From Alphaproteobacteria bacterium (lineage in GTDB: Bacteria > Pseudomonadota > Alphaproteobacteria > Elsterales > Elsteraceae), in assembly GCA_004292755.1 (NCBI GenBank), contig RDXE01000040.1, positions 1 to 64,000 on the forward strand: DNA of 64,000 nucleotides, given 5' to 3'. Below the pieces are notes generated by a model. The model ran no database searches. It was not told where the DNA came from and saw only the letters and a program-made list of their open reading frames with translations. The stretch's first letter is position 1. Each line of letters begins with the position of its first letter. Below, piece after piece: positions 45,527 through 54,332 of this stretch. The position numbers and the translations under genes were made by a program.

Positions 45527-45865
45527 TTACAGCGCGTCGCCGTCGGTCTCGCCGGTGCGGATACGAACCGCACGCTCGATATCCATCACGAAGATCTTGC
45601 CGTCGCCGATCCGGCCGGTATTGGCAGCCTTTTGAATCGCTTCGACGGTCTGATCCAGGAGGTCGGCGGAAATCACCACCTCAATCTTCACCTTCGGCAG
45701 GAAGCTCACCGAATACTCCGCGCCGCGGTAGATCTCGGTCTGGCCTTTCTGCCGGCCGAAACCCTTCACTTCCGACACGGTCAACCCCTGAATCCCGAGG
45801 GTGGTCAGGGACTCGCGAACTTCGTCGAGCTTGAAGGGTTTGATGACTGCGATAACCATTTTCAT
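45527..45865 (-). CDS. glnK: Nitrogen regulatory PII protein GlnK
   Basis: A 112-residue PII signal protein reading MKMVIAVIKPFKLDEVRESL, with the T-loop GRQKGQTEIYRGAEYSVSFL containing uridylylation site Tyr51, and the C-terminal GRIGDGKIFVMDIERAVRIR with the ATP-binding B and C loops. Starting at ATG 45865 makes the tyrosine residue 51 as in all PII proteins, which decides against the GTG at 45874. Pairs with amtB under a sigma-54 promoter. Confidence 0.96.
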   Translation of the reverse strand: MKMVIAVIKPFKLDEVRESLTTLGIQGLTVSEVKGFGRQKGQTEIYRGAEYSVSFLPKVKIEVVISADLLDQTVEAIQKAANTGRIGDGKIFVMDIERAVRIRTGETDGDAL

Positions 45866-45905
45866 GGGCTTCACCCGCCTGCTGCGTCAGCGCAGCCCTG
45901 CCGGT

Positions 45906-45922
45906 TCCAAGAACCGTGCCAA
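45906..45922 (-). promoter_or_regulatory. Sigma-54 (RpoN) promoter of glnK-amtB
   Basis: On the reverse strand TTGGCACGGTTCTTGGA matches the -24/-12 consensus TGGCACG-N4-TTGC(A/T) with the full -24 box and one mismatch in the -12 box. It ends about 40 bp before the glnK start, the right distance for nitrogen-regulated (NtrC-dependent) expression. Confidence 0.78.
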
Positions 45923-46113
45923 CCGAGCGAAAACCTAACCTGACAGCGGGATTATCCTGAGGCTCCGGCGCTCGACCACGGGCAATGTTGCGCCGCAGCA
46001 TCGTTTCACAGCAGTGTTTGCCTATTTTTTGGTCAGAAGCTCAAACCCCGTGCATCTTTGCGCGCGCGATTGTCGCCTAGACGGATGGTGGACAGGGCCG
46101 CAAACATGCGCCC

Positions 46114-47331
46114 ATGACACAGACTTTCCCGTCCCGCGTTGATGTCGCGATTGTTGGCGGCGGCCCAGTGGGCGGCGCCCTGGCCCTGGGCTTGGCGCGC
46201 GCTGGCCTGTCGGTTGCGCTGATCGAGCGCGAAGCCCCCCCGCGCCAGCGCGACCGCGGCCTGGATGGCCGCGGCTGGGCGCTTTCCCAAGGCAGTCGGA
46301 CCATTCTGGCAGGGCTGGGTTTGTGGGAGGCCTGCCTTGCTGAGGCTGGCGCGATCCGCGATATCCGGGTGACCGATGGTCCGGATGATGGCGGCCTGTC
46401 CCGGTTGTTCCTGCACTATGACCACCGTACCGTCGGCGATGAGCCGATGGGCTGGATTGTTGAGGCTCCGGTTATTCGCGCCAGTGTGCTTGCAGCCTTG
46501 GCGGCAGCACCGCGCGGTGTGACTTGGCTGACTGCAACTGCGGTGACCAACCTGCGCCCCGGTGACGGCGGCTGGACCCTGTCGCTCAGCACTGGCGCCT
46601 GCCTGACAACAGCGCTGGTGGTTGGCGCCGATGGCCGTGGCAGTCTGGTTCGCAGCGCTAGCGGCATCCGCGCCGCAGACTGGTCTTACGGCCAAACAGC
46701 GATTGTCTGTGCGGTGCGCCACGACCTGCCGCACCACGACACGGCCCATGAGCGGTTCCTGCCGGCCGGTCCGTTTGCCTTGCTGCCGCTTGCCGATCCT
46801 CACACCTCCTCCATTGTGTGGACGGAGCGCACAGCCGACGCCGACCGCATCCTGGCTCTTCCAGAGGCAACCTTCGAGCGGCTGGCGACCAGCCGGTTTG
46901 GCCCCAGCGTTGGGCGGCTGCATCTGGCAGGCAAACGCTGGCGCTGGCCGCTGCGCTTCCACTTGGCGGCTCAGTATTGTCGACCCGGCCTTGTGTTGAT
47001 CGGCGATGCAGCCCACGGCATGCATCCAATTGCTGGCCAAGGCCTCAATCTCGGTCTGCGCGATGTTGCAGCCCTGACCGAGGAGATCGTGGATGCCAAG
47101 GCCAGTGGCCTCAGCCCCGGCGATCCGGTTGTTCTCACCCGTTACGAACGCCGCCGCCGCCCCGACACCGTCGCGATGATGGCGGCCACCGATATGCTGA
47201 ACCGCTTGTTCTCCAACGACGTAACCGCCCTTCGCCTTGCCCGCACCCTCGGCCTCGCAGCCGTGGAACGCATGCCAGCCCTGAAACGCCTGTTCATGCG
47301 TCAAGCCATGGGGACGTTGGTGCGGCCTTGA
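46114..47331 (+). CDS. UbiH/UbiF-family FAD-dependent ubiquinone biosynthesis hydroxylase
   Basis: A 405-residue flavoprotein monooxygenase of ubiquinone ring hydroxylation. It has the dinucleotide site VDVAIVGGGPVGGALALGLA, an ALSQGSRTILAGLGLW segment, the DG motif ALVVGADGRGSLVR and the second FAD motif VLIGDAAHGMHPIAGQGLNLG with RDVAALTE. Which ring position it hydroxylates (UbiH, UbiF, UbiI or UbiL type) is not decidable. ATG at 46114. No ubiquinone genes adjoin. A long reverse-strand frame over this gene is an artefact of GC-rich coding. Confidence 0.92.
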   Translation: MTQTFPSRVDVAIVGGGPVGGALALGLARAGLSVALIEREAPPRQRDRGLDGRGWALSQGSRTILAGLGLWEACLAEAGAIRDIRVTDGPDDGGLSRLFLHYDHRTVGDEPMGWIVEAPVIRASVLAALAAAPRGVTWLTATAVTNLRPGDGGWTLSLSTGACLTTALVVGADGRGSLVRSASGIRAADWSYGQTAIVCAVRHDLPHHDTAHERFLPAGPFALLPLADPHTSSIVWTERTADADRILALPEATFERLATSRFGPSVGRLHLAGKRWRWPLRFHLAAQYCRPGLVLIGDAAHGMHPIAGQGLNLGLRDVAALTEEIVDAKASGLSPGDPVVLTRYERRRRPDTVAMMAATDMLNRLFSNDVTALRLARTLGLAAVERMPALKRLFMRQAMGTLVRP

Positions 47332-47648
47332 CCGACGGTCGTTGGAGGTGCGCGATTGTCTCCAGCAATGCTGGAAACTCTGATCCATGGTCAGGACAGT
47401 ATCCCGCCAAGTCAGCACGTCACTCACAAACCAATCCGATCCGGGTTGGACGAGAAGCCCGCCGGATACCTCCCAAACCTAACGCGCTGGGAAGCTCCCG
47501 GCCGAGGTTGAGGTTGTTCGTTCCAAGTTTCGCGGCGCGGGTCGACCGCAACAGTCTGTTACCGTCAACCCACGCCAAGGGTTTGACATGCCAAGCCAGC
47601 CTCCACCACCTAGTTTGGTGCGGCTAGCCGGTGTTTGGCTAAGCCAGG
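47332..47648. other. Intergenic region without recognised features
   Basis: This 317-bp stretch between the convergent hydroxylase and small secreted protein genes shows no plausible gene; reverse frames running through it resemble nothing known. A small CCAGC-AAT-GCTGG hairpin near 47365-47377 is the only structure seen. Confidence 0.45.
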
Positions 47649-47969
47649 TCAGTTCGTGCGGTTGCGGTCGTGGCGCTGCCGGGCGATGCGTGCGGACTGG
47701 CGGTCTTGCAAGGTTTCCAGACGCCGCCGCTCACGCGCCGTGACGGTGCCATCGGCGGCGGCGCGCCCTTGGGCAGCATCGACGCGGGCTTGGCCGTTGT
47801 TGAGGCGGTTTTGCTCCTGCACGGTCAATTGACCGCTGGAGGTACCCTGTTGAATGCGGCGCTCCTGATTGGTTTCGCGCGTGTCGGTGCGCGAGGTTTG
47901 AGCAACCGCTGGTGTCGCGGCGAGGCACACAGCAACCAGCACACTGGCGACAGACAGAACACGGGCCAT
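47649..47969 (-). CDS. Exported small charged protein of unknown function
   Basis: A 106-residue protein with a signal peptide (MARVLSVASVLVAVCLAATPAVA) and a highly charged, helical mature part containing two related halves: RRIQQGTSSGQLTVQEQNRL and a later AAADGTVTARERRRLETLQD, each like a weak EF-hand-type or helical-hairpin repeat. Proteins with this layout are frequent in proteobacterial genomes and remain uncharacterised. It is isolated and convergent with the UbiH-like gene. Confidence 0.8.
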   Translation of the reverse strand: MARVLSVASVLVAVCLAATPAVAQTSRTDTRETNQERRIQQGTSSGQLTVQEQNRLNNGQARVDAAQGRAAADGTVTARERRRLETLQDRQSARIARQRHDRNRTN

Positions 47970-48136
47970 GATGCAGTCCTCCGAAGCGACCGGACCCTGC
48001 GTCCGGCTCCTTGGGAATGCCGATATCCTGCCAAAATCGATCCTCTCAGCCGAGTGACGAATCTTTCAGGCAGCCTGCAACCCGACCCAAGCCGCCAGCG
48101 TAGGAGAGATAGGTCATCACGTTGGGGGGGCTTCCC

Positions 48137-48532
48137 ATGACACTGTCGCGTCGATCTGTTCTGATGTCTTTGACCCTGGCTGGGGTTGTTGGGACACCAT
48201 CGCTCAGCGTTGCGCAAACCAATTTCACACAGGAGGCTTTCCGGGCCGCTCAGGCCGCGGGCCAGCCCATCCTGGTGGAGGTTCATGCTGACTGGTGCCC
48301 AGTGTGTGTGCGCCAAAAGCCGATTCTGGGTGCGTTGGCGGCTGATCCTGCCTTTGCCTCGCTCACCCGGTTCCTGGTTGATTTTGACACGCAGAAGGAC
48401 GTCGTCCAGCACCTGCGCGTCACGCGCCAGTCCACGCTGATCGTGTATCGCGGTGCGACGGAGCGGGGTCGGTCGATTGGCGACACCGACGCTGCCTCCA
48501 TCCGCGCACTCGTCACCCGCGCGCTGGCCTGA
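48137..48532 (+). CDS. Exported thioredoxin-like protein
   Basis: A 131-residue protein with a signal peptide (RRSVLMSLTLAGVVGTPSLSVA) and a thioredoxin fold with active site VEVHADWCPVCVRQKPIL (CPVC). ATG at 48137 has a run of G upstream. It lies 12 bp before a CcdA-like membrane protein, so it probably receives electrons from it and reduces disulphides in the periplasm, for instance in cytochrome c maturation or metal resistance. The active-site dipeptide PV is unusual compared with GP of classical thioredoxin. Confidence 0.9.
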   Translation: MTLSRRSVLMSLTLAGVVGTPSLSVAQTNFTQEAFRAAQAAGQPILVEVHADWCPVCVRQKPILGALAADPAFASLTRFLVDFDTQKDVVQHLRVTRQSTLIVYRGATERGRSIGDTDAASIRALVTRALA

Positions 48533-48544
48533 TCGGGGGTCGCG

Positions 48545-49264
48545 ATGCTGGCATCACTGGGGTTCTCCTGGCTGGCCGGGGTGCTGTCCACTCTGTCCCC
48601 GTGTGTTTTGCCCATCCTTCCCATTGTGGTCGGTGCGGCCGCCAGCGCGCATCGTTTGGGGCCAGTGGCGCTTGCCGCTGGCCTCTCTTTATCCTTCACT
48701 GCAATTGGTTTGTTCGTTGCCACCATTGGACAGGCCATTGGATTGGATGGGGAGGTGTTTCGCCTCGTCTCCGCCGCCATGTTGGGGGCGTTTGGCCTTG
48801 TCTTGCTGTCCACCAGCTTGCAGATGCGGCTGGCCACAGCTCTCGGGCCGGTCAGTGCCCTGGCGGAGCAGCGCTTGACTGCCATTGGCGGCGATAGCCT
48901 GTCAGGCCAGTTTGTCATCGGCTTGTTGCTGGGAGCAGTGTGGAGCCCTTGTGTCGGCCCAACTCTCGGCAGTGCGAGCTTGATGGCAGCACAGGGCGAG
49001 TCGCTTGGGCAGGCAGGCGTGATGATGGCGCTGTTTGGTCTTGGTGCGGCAACACCTTTGGGACTGCTGGCCCTTGCCTCGAAGGACCGGGTGCGCGCGC
49101 TGAAAGCCAAGCTGATGACCGCAGGCTCCGCGGGCAAGGTGGTGCTGGGAGTTTTGCTGCTGGCAGTCGCGCTTGCCGTTGCGACCGGCCTCGACAAGCG
49201 GCTGGAAGCTGCTGTCTTGACCATCGCGCCAGAGTGGCTGATCACGTTGACCACCACCTTCTAG
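48545..49264 (+). CDS. CcdA/DsbD-family membrane thiol transporter
   Basis: A 239-residue membrane protein with six hydrophobic segments. Two cysteines at symmetric positions mark the family: TLSPCVLPILPIVVG in helix 1 and VWSPCVGPTLGSASL in helix 4. They carry electrons from cytosolic thioredoxin across the membrane to a periplasmic thiol protein, here most likely the thioredoxin encoded just upstream. Both genes form an operon ending before metK. Confidence 0.92.
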   Translation: MLASLGFSWLAGVLSTLSPCVLPILPIVVGAAASAHRLGPVALAAGLSLSFTAIGLFVATIGQAIGLDGEVFRLVSAAMLGAFGLVLLSTSLQMRLATALGPVSALAEQRLTAIGGDSLSGQFVIGLLLGAVWSPCVGPTLGSASLMAAQGESLGQAGVMMALFGLGAATPLGLLALASKDRVRALKAKLMTAGSAGKVVLGVLLLAVALAVATGLDKRLEAAVLTIAPEWLITLTTTF

Positions 49265-49275
49265 CCCCTGATCAG

Positions 49276-49356
49276 CAACTGAATTTTGCCGTTCCTAACC
49301 GGGATTTCAGTTGACCGCGCTTGAATGCCGCCGCACAACGGCGACCGGCTGCGCGG
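49276..49356 (+). promoter_or_regulatory. metK: Structured leader upstream of metK
   Basis: Two stems lie between the ccdA-like stop and metK. Stem 1 pairs CAACTGAA (49276-49283) with TTCAGTTG (49306-49313). Stem 2 pairs CCGCGC (49315-49320) with GCGCGG (49351-49356) and encloses GCACAACGGCGACCGGC, in which CACAACGGC resembles the core of the SAM/SAH riboswitch. The resemblance is partial and the distance to the metK start (about 90 bp) is longer than usual, so a riboswitch call is only a possibility. Confidence 0.35.
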
Positions 49357-49446
49357 ACCTATCCACGCGCGGGGCAACAGGTGCCGTCGGTTGGCCCTGC
49401 GGCCAGCACATTCGGCTTCATCCCGTTCCCGTCCAGGGGGGTTCCC

Positions 49447-50616
49447 GTGATCAAAGGCGAGTATCTTTTTACGTCCGAATCGGTGTCCGAAGGCCATCCG
49501 GACAAAGTGTGCGACCGGATTTCGGACGCCGTGGTCGATACCTTTCTGACCCATGACCCCTACGCGCGCGTGGCGTGCGAAACCCTCGCCACCACCCAGC
49601 GCGTTGTGCTGGCCGGTGAAGTGCGCGGTCCCGCCTCGATCACGAAGGAATTGCTGGAAGAGGTTGCCCGGCACGCCATTAAAGACATTGGCTACGAGCA
49701 AGGGGGCTTCCACTGGCGCACCGCTCAGGTTGATGTGTTGCTGCACCAGCAGTCCGCTGACATTGCCGTTGGCGTTGATGCCGCTGGCAACAAGGATGAA
49801 GGCGCAGGCGACCAAGGCATCATGTTTGGCTTTGCCTGCCGCGAAACCGACAGCTTGATGCCGGCTCCAATCCACTATGCGCACAACATCCTGAAGAGCC
49901 TGTCTGAGGCCCGCCATTCCGGTGCTGCCACTGGCCTTGGCCCCGACGCCAAGAGCCAGGTGACGCTGAAGTATCTGGACGGCAAGCCGATCGGCTGCAC
50001 CTCCATCGTGGTTTCCACCCAACATGACGAAGGGCTGGATACCGAAGCCGTGCGCGAAATCGTTCGCCCGCACGTGATGAATGTGCTGCCGCAAGGCTGG
50101 ATGCCGCCGGAAGACAGCTTCTACGTGAACCCAACGGGTCGCTTCGTGATCGGTGGCCCCGACGGCGATTGCGGCCTGACCGGGCGGAAGATCATCGTCG
50201 ACACCTACGGCGGCGCCTCGCCCCATGGTGGCGGCGCGTTCTCCGGCAAGGACCCGACCAAGGTCGATCGCTCAGCCGCCTATGCGGCACGGTATCTGGC
50301 GAAGAACGTGGTCGCAGCTGGGCTGGCGGATCGCTGCACCATCCAGGTGTCCTACGCGATTGGCGTGTCCAAGCCGCTGTCGGTCTACGTCAACACCGAT
50401 GGCACGGGTCAGGTGTCAGAACAGGAACTGGCGCGGGTGCTGCAGGAGTTGATGAACCTCAGCCCGCGTGGCATCCGCGAGCACCTGGGCCTGAACAAGC
50501 CGATCTATGCCCGCACCGCGGCCTATGGTCACTTCGGTCGGACCCCAGAGGCCGATGGCGGCTTCTCGTGGGAAAAGACCGATTTGGTCGCCGAACTGAA
50601 GCGTCACTTCGGCTAA
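49447..50616 (+). CDS. metK: S-adenosylmethionine synthetase
   Basis: A 389-residue enzyme making S-adenosylmethionine from methionine and ATP. It opens [20 protein letters not shown], has the ATP motif [32 protein letters not shown] with the phosphate loop [16 protein letters not shown], and ends in the usual helical region. GTG at 49447 is preferred: it has GGGGGG upstream and gives the standard N-terminus, while the open frame extends to 49321 with non-conserved residues. It sits 4 bp before trmB, whose enzyme uses SAM. Confidence 0.96.
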   Translation: MIKGEYLFTSESVSEGHPDKVCDRISDAVVDTFLTHDPYARVACETLATTQRVVLAGEVRGPASITKELLEEVARHAIKDIGYEQGGFHWRTAQVDVLLHQQSADIAVGVDAAGNKDEGAGDQGIMFGFACRETDSLMPAPIHYAHNILKSLSEARHSGAATGLGPDAKSQVTLKYLDGKPIGCTSIVVSTQHDEGLDTEAVREIVRPHVMNVLPQGWMPPEDSFYVNPTGRFVIGGPDGDCGLTGRKIIVDTYGGASPHGGGAFSGKDPTKVDRSAAYAARYLAKNVVAAGLADRCTIQVSYAIGVSKPLSVYVNTDGTGQVSEQELARVLQELMNLSPRGIREHLGLNKPIYARTAAYGHFGRTPEADGGFSWEKTDLVAELKRHFG

Positions 50617-50620
50617 CCCC

Positions 50621-51382
50621 ATGACCCCCGACCCCACCAACCGAACGGAGGGGCCCCCCTCCCCGGTTGGTGGGGCGGGGGATCCCGGTCCTGCTGCAGG
50701 CGCCAACCGCCGCCCTGCTGCAGATCGATGGTATGGGCGCGGCCAAGGCCGCCCCCTCAGACCCCGCCAGCAGGCGCTGCTGGATGAGGTGCTACCCGCG
50801 CTTGCTTTGCCCCAGACAGGGCCCCTACTGCTGTCCGACCGATTCGGCGATCGCCCGGTCTGGCTGGAGATAGGCTGTGGCGGCGGCGAGCATGCTGCTT
50901 GGCAACTGGCGCACACCCCCGACATCGCACTGATCGCCTGCGAGCCATTCGTCAATGGCATCGCCTCGTTGCTGGGCCATGCCGTAGCGGATGGCACGAC
51001 CGACCGCCTTGCCGTCTGGCCAGCACCTGCCCAGCCGTTGCTGGAGCGGATACCCGACGCCAGCATTGATCGCGCCTTCGTTCTGTTCCCCGATCCGTGG
51101 CCGAAGCAGCGCCACCACAAGCGCCGGTTCGTCCAAGCCCGCAACTTGGATCGGCTGGCCCGCGTTCTGCGGCCCGGAGCGGAACTGCGCCTCGCCACCG
51201 ACCACACGGATTATCTGGAATGGATGCTGGCCGCCCTGCTGGCGCACCCCGCATTTCAGTGGACGGCCCGCGGCCCCAGCGATTGGACCCAGCGTCCTAG
51301 TGACTGGCCCGCCACCCGTTACGAACAGAAGGCAGCAAGAGACGGGATTGTTTCCAGTTATCTTCGTTTTTTGCGCGTTTGA
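50621..51382 (+). CDS. trmB: tRNA (guanine46-N7)-methyltransferase TrmB
   Basis: A 253-residue SAM-dependent enzyme that methylates G46 of tRNA. Key segments are WLEIGCGGGEHAAWQLAHTP (SAM site), the family hallmark FVLFPDPWPKQRHHKRRFVQ and LRLATDHTDYLEWML, with the C-terminal TRYEQKAARDG substrate loop. A ~50-residue proline/arginine-rich N-terminal tail is typical. It follows metK by 4 bp, so substrate supply and use are encoded together; the same order occurs in many alphaproteobacteria. Confidence 0.95.
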   Translation: MTPDPTNRTEGPPSPVGGAGDPGPAAGANRRPAADRWYGRGQGRPLRPRQQALLDEVLPALALPQTGPLLLSDRFGDRPVWLEIGCGGGEHAAWQLAHTPDIALIACEPFVNGIASLLGHAVADGTTDRLAVWPAPAQPLLERIPDASIDRAFVLFPDPWPKQRHHKRRFVQARNLDRLARVLRPGAELRLATDHTDYLEWMLAALLAHPAFQWTARGPSDWTQRPSDWPATRYEQKAARDGIVSSYLRFLRV

Positions 51383-51399
51383 TTGTGATTACGTTGGAA

Positions 51400-51427
51400 T
51401 TGACCCTGGCTCCAGTCCTGCTACTGT
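51400..51427 (+). promoter_or_regulatory. Candidate sigma-70 promoter of the first tandem MCP gene
   Basis: TTGACC (51400-51405) and TACTGT (51422-51427) are spaced 16 bp, upstream of the MCP start at 51491. A comparable TTGACG-16-TAGGGT lies at 54252-54279 before the second MCP. Both fit the consensus only in part. Confidence 0.4.
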
Positions 51428-51490
51428 GACCAAAACGTCATCCGACCGGGGAGATCCGCCACCCCGAATGTCGGGACTCAGGGGGAAGCC

Positions 51491-54142
51491 ATGGCAGGAC
51501 TGGATGACGCCGCGGTGGCTGACACCGCTGGCAGCAAGCAATCCGTAACCTCGTCACCGCGATTGGGCATACGGGCCGAAATCGGCTTGGCCTTTGGCGC
51601 CTTGGTGCTGATGGTGGTTGCCGCCTGCGGCATCGCGTTCTGGTCCTACCGTGGAATAGAACAGCGGTTGGAAAGCATTCTGGATCGCGGCCAGCCTGTG
51701 CTGGCAGCGGCGCAGGAGTTGACGGCGGGTGCCTCGTCGCTGGCTGCCATCGGGCCAAGACTGGCCGAGCCGCGCAGCGACACAGACCGTCGCGCCATTG
51801 CCGGTCAAATCAGCACCACCCTGGATACGCTGGAGCAGCGCACCACTGCGCTCGAAAGCCTGATGGGCGAAAGCGACTTGATCGATGAGGCCGCCCAGGC
51901 GCTGCGCATGCTGCGCACCACCCTCGACCGTCTGAGCAGTGTCACGCGAGAGCGTCTGGCCGCGGAAAATGTGGTCGCCAATCACTTGAACGAAGCCGTG
52001 AAGGCGCTTGCCGCCCTGCGCCGGGAAACCGGACCGATGGTGCAATTCGCCCAGATGGATTTGTCGGTGATCGGGCAGACCATGGTGTCGTCCAATGAAG
52101 AAACCATCAATCAGGTGGTGGGCCGCAATATGGCGCGTCTGATGGCGCTGATCGACCTGCGCGGCGCTGTGCAAGTGATGACGGAAACCCTGACCAACAC
52201 TGTCACCCTGGGCACGCTGCTGGGTGTGGTTGACACGCCTGACGCCTCCATCCTCTCGGCCAGCTTCCGGCAGACGTTCCGGGCCGCTGCTGTCTCGGCC
52301 CGCCAAGCCTTAACGCGGTTGGAAGAGGTGGACCCCGCGTTGGTGCTTGAGTTGAAAAACCCACTGGAGCAGCTGATCAACATCGGTGATGCACCAGAGA
52401 ACAACGTCATCCTGCAAATCGCCGAACCGGGTGGCTTAAGTTTTGACGTGCAGCAGGAGATTCCATCCCGGATTGGCGGCCTGCGCGTCGACATCAATCG
52501 CAATCTGCTGCCGGTGATCGTGCAAGCGCGCGAAGAAATCGAGCGGGCAGCGCCGCAGGTGGCCGAACTCACTCGGCTGGCCGTCCAGCGCATGCTGGGG
52601 GAAGAAGGCATCCTGCGGGTGACCACCATCTACGAAGTTCAGGACTTGGCTGAGCAAATCGTTGCGCTGCTTGGCTCGATCGCAGCATCGGGGACAGAGA
52701 ATGAAAGCGTGCGCGCTGGTGCCCGCCTGGCACAGTTGATCGGCTCGCTCACCACCTTGACCAGCTCCCACGAACAACTGTCAGAGTCGCAAGATGTGCG
52801 CGCCGCTTTGGAAACCCTGCGCGCAGCCGCTGATCGCGAGGCTGGTTTGGCACCAGCGCGCGTGATCGTGGTTCGCACCCGCGCCGCGGCGAATGAGCAA
52901 TTGGCCGTGGTGCGTGACAGTGCCACCGAGTTGACCGATCAGGTGGAGCGGATCGCTGCCCTGGCGGTTGAAACCAATCGCACAGCCGGAAGCGAGGCGC
53001 GGGCCGCAATTGAAGAGTCGCGTACCTATCAATCCGCGTTGCTGTTGGCCGCGTTGGTGGTGTCTGGCCTCTTGGTGTGGTTGCTGGTCGGCAGGCGCGT
53101 CGTTGCGCGGATTGCCGGGTTGACCAACGCCATGGCCGCCCTCGCGGCCGGGGACAAGACCGTGGTCGTCCCGCGCGGTGGTGCAGCCGAATTGGTTGCC
53201 ATGGCCGACACGCTGGAGGTGTTCCGCGCCCAAGCGCTGGAGAATGACCGTTTGGCAGCGGAACGACGCGAGATGGAATCGCGGGCATCTTCAGAACGGC
53301 GCGAGGCCCGCTTGGCGCTGGCGGATCGGTTAGAGCACTCCGTCCGTGGAGTGGTCGAAACCCTGACGCGAGCGGCTGGCAGCATGCAGCGCTCCGCCGA
53401 AGGCCTGACCACATCGGCCGAGCGCACCAGCCAGCGCGCCCAGAGCGTGGCGGCTGCGTCCGATCAAGCCAATGTCAACGTTGAAACCGTGGCGACGGCG
53501 GCCGAGCAGTTGACCGCCTCGATTGCAGAGATTTCGCGGCAAGTCGCCACCTCTGCGCAAATCGCCACCGACGCCGTGACCCAGGCGCGCGACACCAGTG
53601 GCACCGTCGCCGATCTCGCCGCCGGTGCGGCCCGGATCGACGATGTCGTGCGTCTGGTCGCTGATATCGCGGAGCAGACGAACCTTCTCGCCTTGAACGC
53701 CACCATCGAGGCCGCCCGCGCGGGTGAGGCGGGGCGCGGCTTTGCGGTTGTCGCCAGTGAAGTGAAAAACCTCGCGAGTCAAACCTCGAAAGCCACTGAC
53801 GACATCAGCCGTCAAATCAATGATGTTCGCCAGTCGACCGAGGCTGCAGTTGGGGCGATCCAAGGTATCATCACAACGATTGAGCGGATTGATCGTATCG
53901 CTGCCTCAATCGCTTCGGCTGTGGAGCAACAAGGCGCAGCAACTGCTGAAATCGCCCGCAATGTGCAGGAAGCCGCACGCGGCACCCACGATGTTACCCG
54001 CATCATTGGCGAAGTATCCGCCGCTGCCGGTGAGACGGGGCTCAACGCTGCCGAGGTACGGACCGCTGCCAATGACCTTGCCACTGGTGCTGCGACCCTT
54101 GACCGCGAAGTGACCAGCTTCATCGCTGGCATCAGAACCTAG
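51491..54142 (+). CDS. Methyl-accepting chemotaxis protein (tandem paralogue 1)
   Basis: An 883-residue chemoreceptor. A first helix ([20 protein letters not shown], about residues 34-55) is followed by an unusually long, helix-rich periplasmic region of about 460 residues, a second helix ([19 protein letters not shown]), a HAMP domain ([20 protein letters not shown]) and the signalling domain with hairpin tip [20 protein letters not shown] near residue 728. No CheR-docking pentapeptide ends the protein. The C-terminal ~330 residues are almost identical to the next gene, whereas the sensor regions differ. ATG at 51491. Confidence 0.95.
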   Translation: MAGLDDAAVADTAGSKQSVTSSPRLGIRAEIGLAFGALVLMVVAACGIAFWSYRGIEQRLESILDRGQPVLAAAQELTAGASSLAAIGPRLAEPRSDTDRRAIAGQISTTLDTLEQRTTALESLMGESDLIDEAAQALRMLRTTLDRLSSVTRERLAAENVVANHLNEAVKALAALRRETGPMVQFAQMDLSVIGQTMVSSNEETINQVVGRNMARLMALIDLRGAVQVMTETLTNTVTLGTLLGVVDTPDASILSASFRQTFRAAAVSARQALTRLEEVDPALVLELKNPLEQLINIGDAPENNVILQIAEPGGLSFDVQQEIPSRIGGLRVDINRNLLPVIVQAREEIERAAPQVAELTRLAVQRMLGEEGILRVTTIYEVQDLAEQIVALLGSIAASGTENESVRAGARLAQLIGSLTTLTSSHEQLSESQDVRAALETLRAAADREAGLAPARVIVVRTRAAANEQLAVVRDSATELTDQVERIAALAVETNRTAGSEARAAIEESRTYQSALLLAALVVSGLLVWLLVGRRVVARIAGLTNAMAALAAGDKTVVVPRGGAAELVAMADTLEVFRAQALENDRLAAERREMESRASSERREARLALADRLEHSVRGVVETLTRAAGSMQRSAEGLTTSAERTSQRAQSVAAASDQANVNVETVATAAEQLTASIAEISRQVATSAQIATDAVTQARDTSGTVADLAAGAARIDDVVRLVADIAEQTNLLALNATIEAARAGEAGRGFAVVASEVKNLASQTSKATDDISRQINDVRQSTEAAVGAIQGIITTIERIDRIAASIASAVEQQGAATAEIARNVQEAARGTHDVTRIIGEVSAAAGETGLNAAEVRTAANDLATGAATLDREVTSFIAGIRT

Positions 54143-54332
54143 CAGACTGACGAGGATTTCAGTTCTGACTCAACACCTTCCGACAAACTCGAGAGGAATG
54201 TCACCACTCCACCGACTCAAGGCTCCAAGAAGAATAGTTTCCTTAGAGCAATTGACGGAGGCCGTTTGACCGATAGGGTTGTTGCGGACGATCACCGCTG
54301 CGGGAGACCGCACTGTGTGGGGGAGACCGCAG

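Noticed and set aside
44460-45635. 391-codon forward open frame
   Set aside because: Antisense over amtB; histidine/glutamine-rich and without motifs.
46033-47427. 464-codon reverse-strand open frame
   Set aside because: It lies entirely antisense over the UbiH-type hydroxylase, has glutamine/arginine-rich composition without any domain, and arises from the GC-rich third positions of the real gene.
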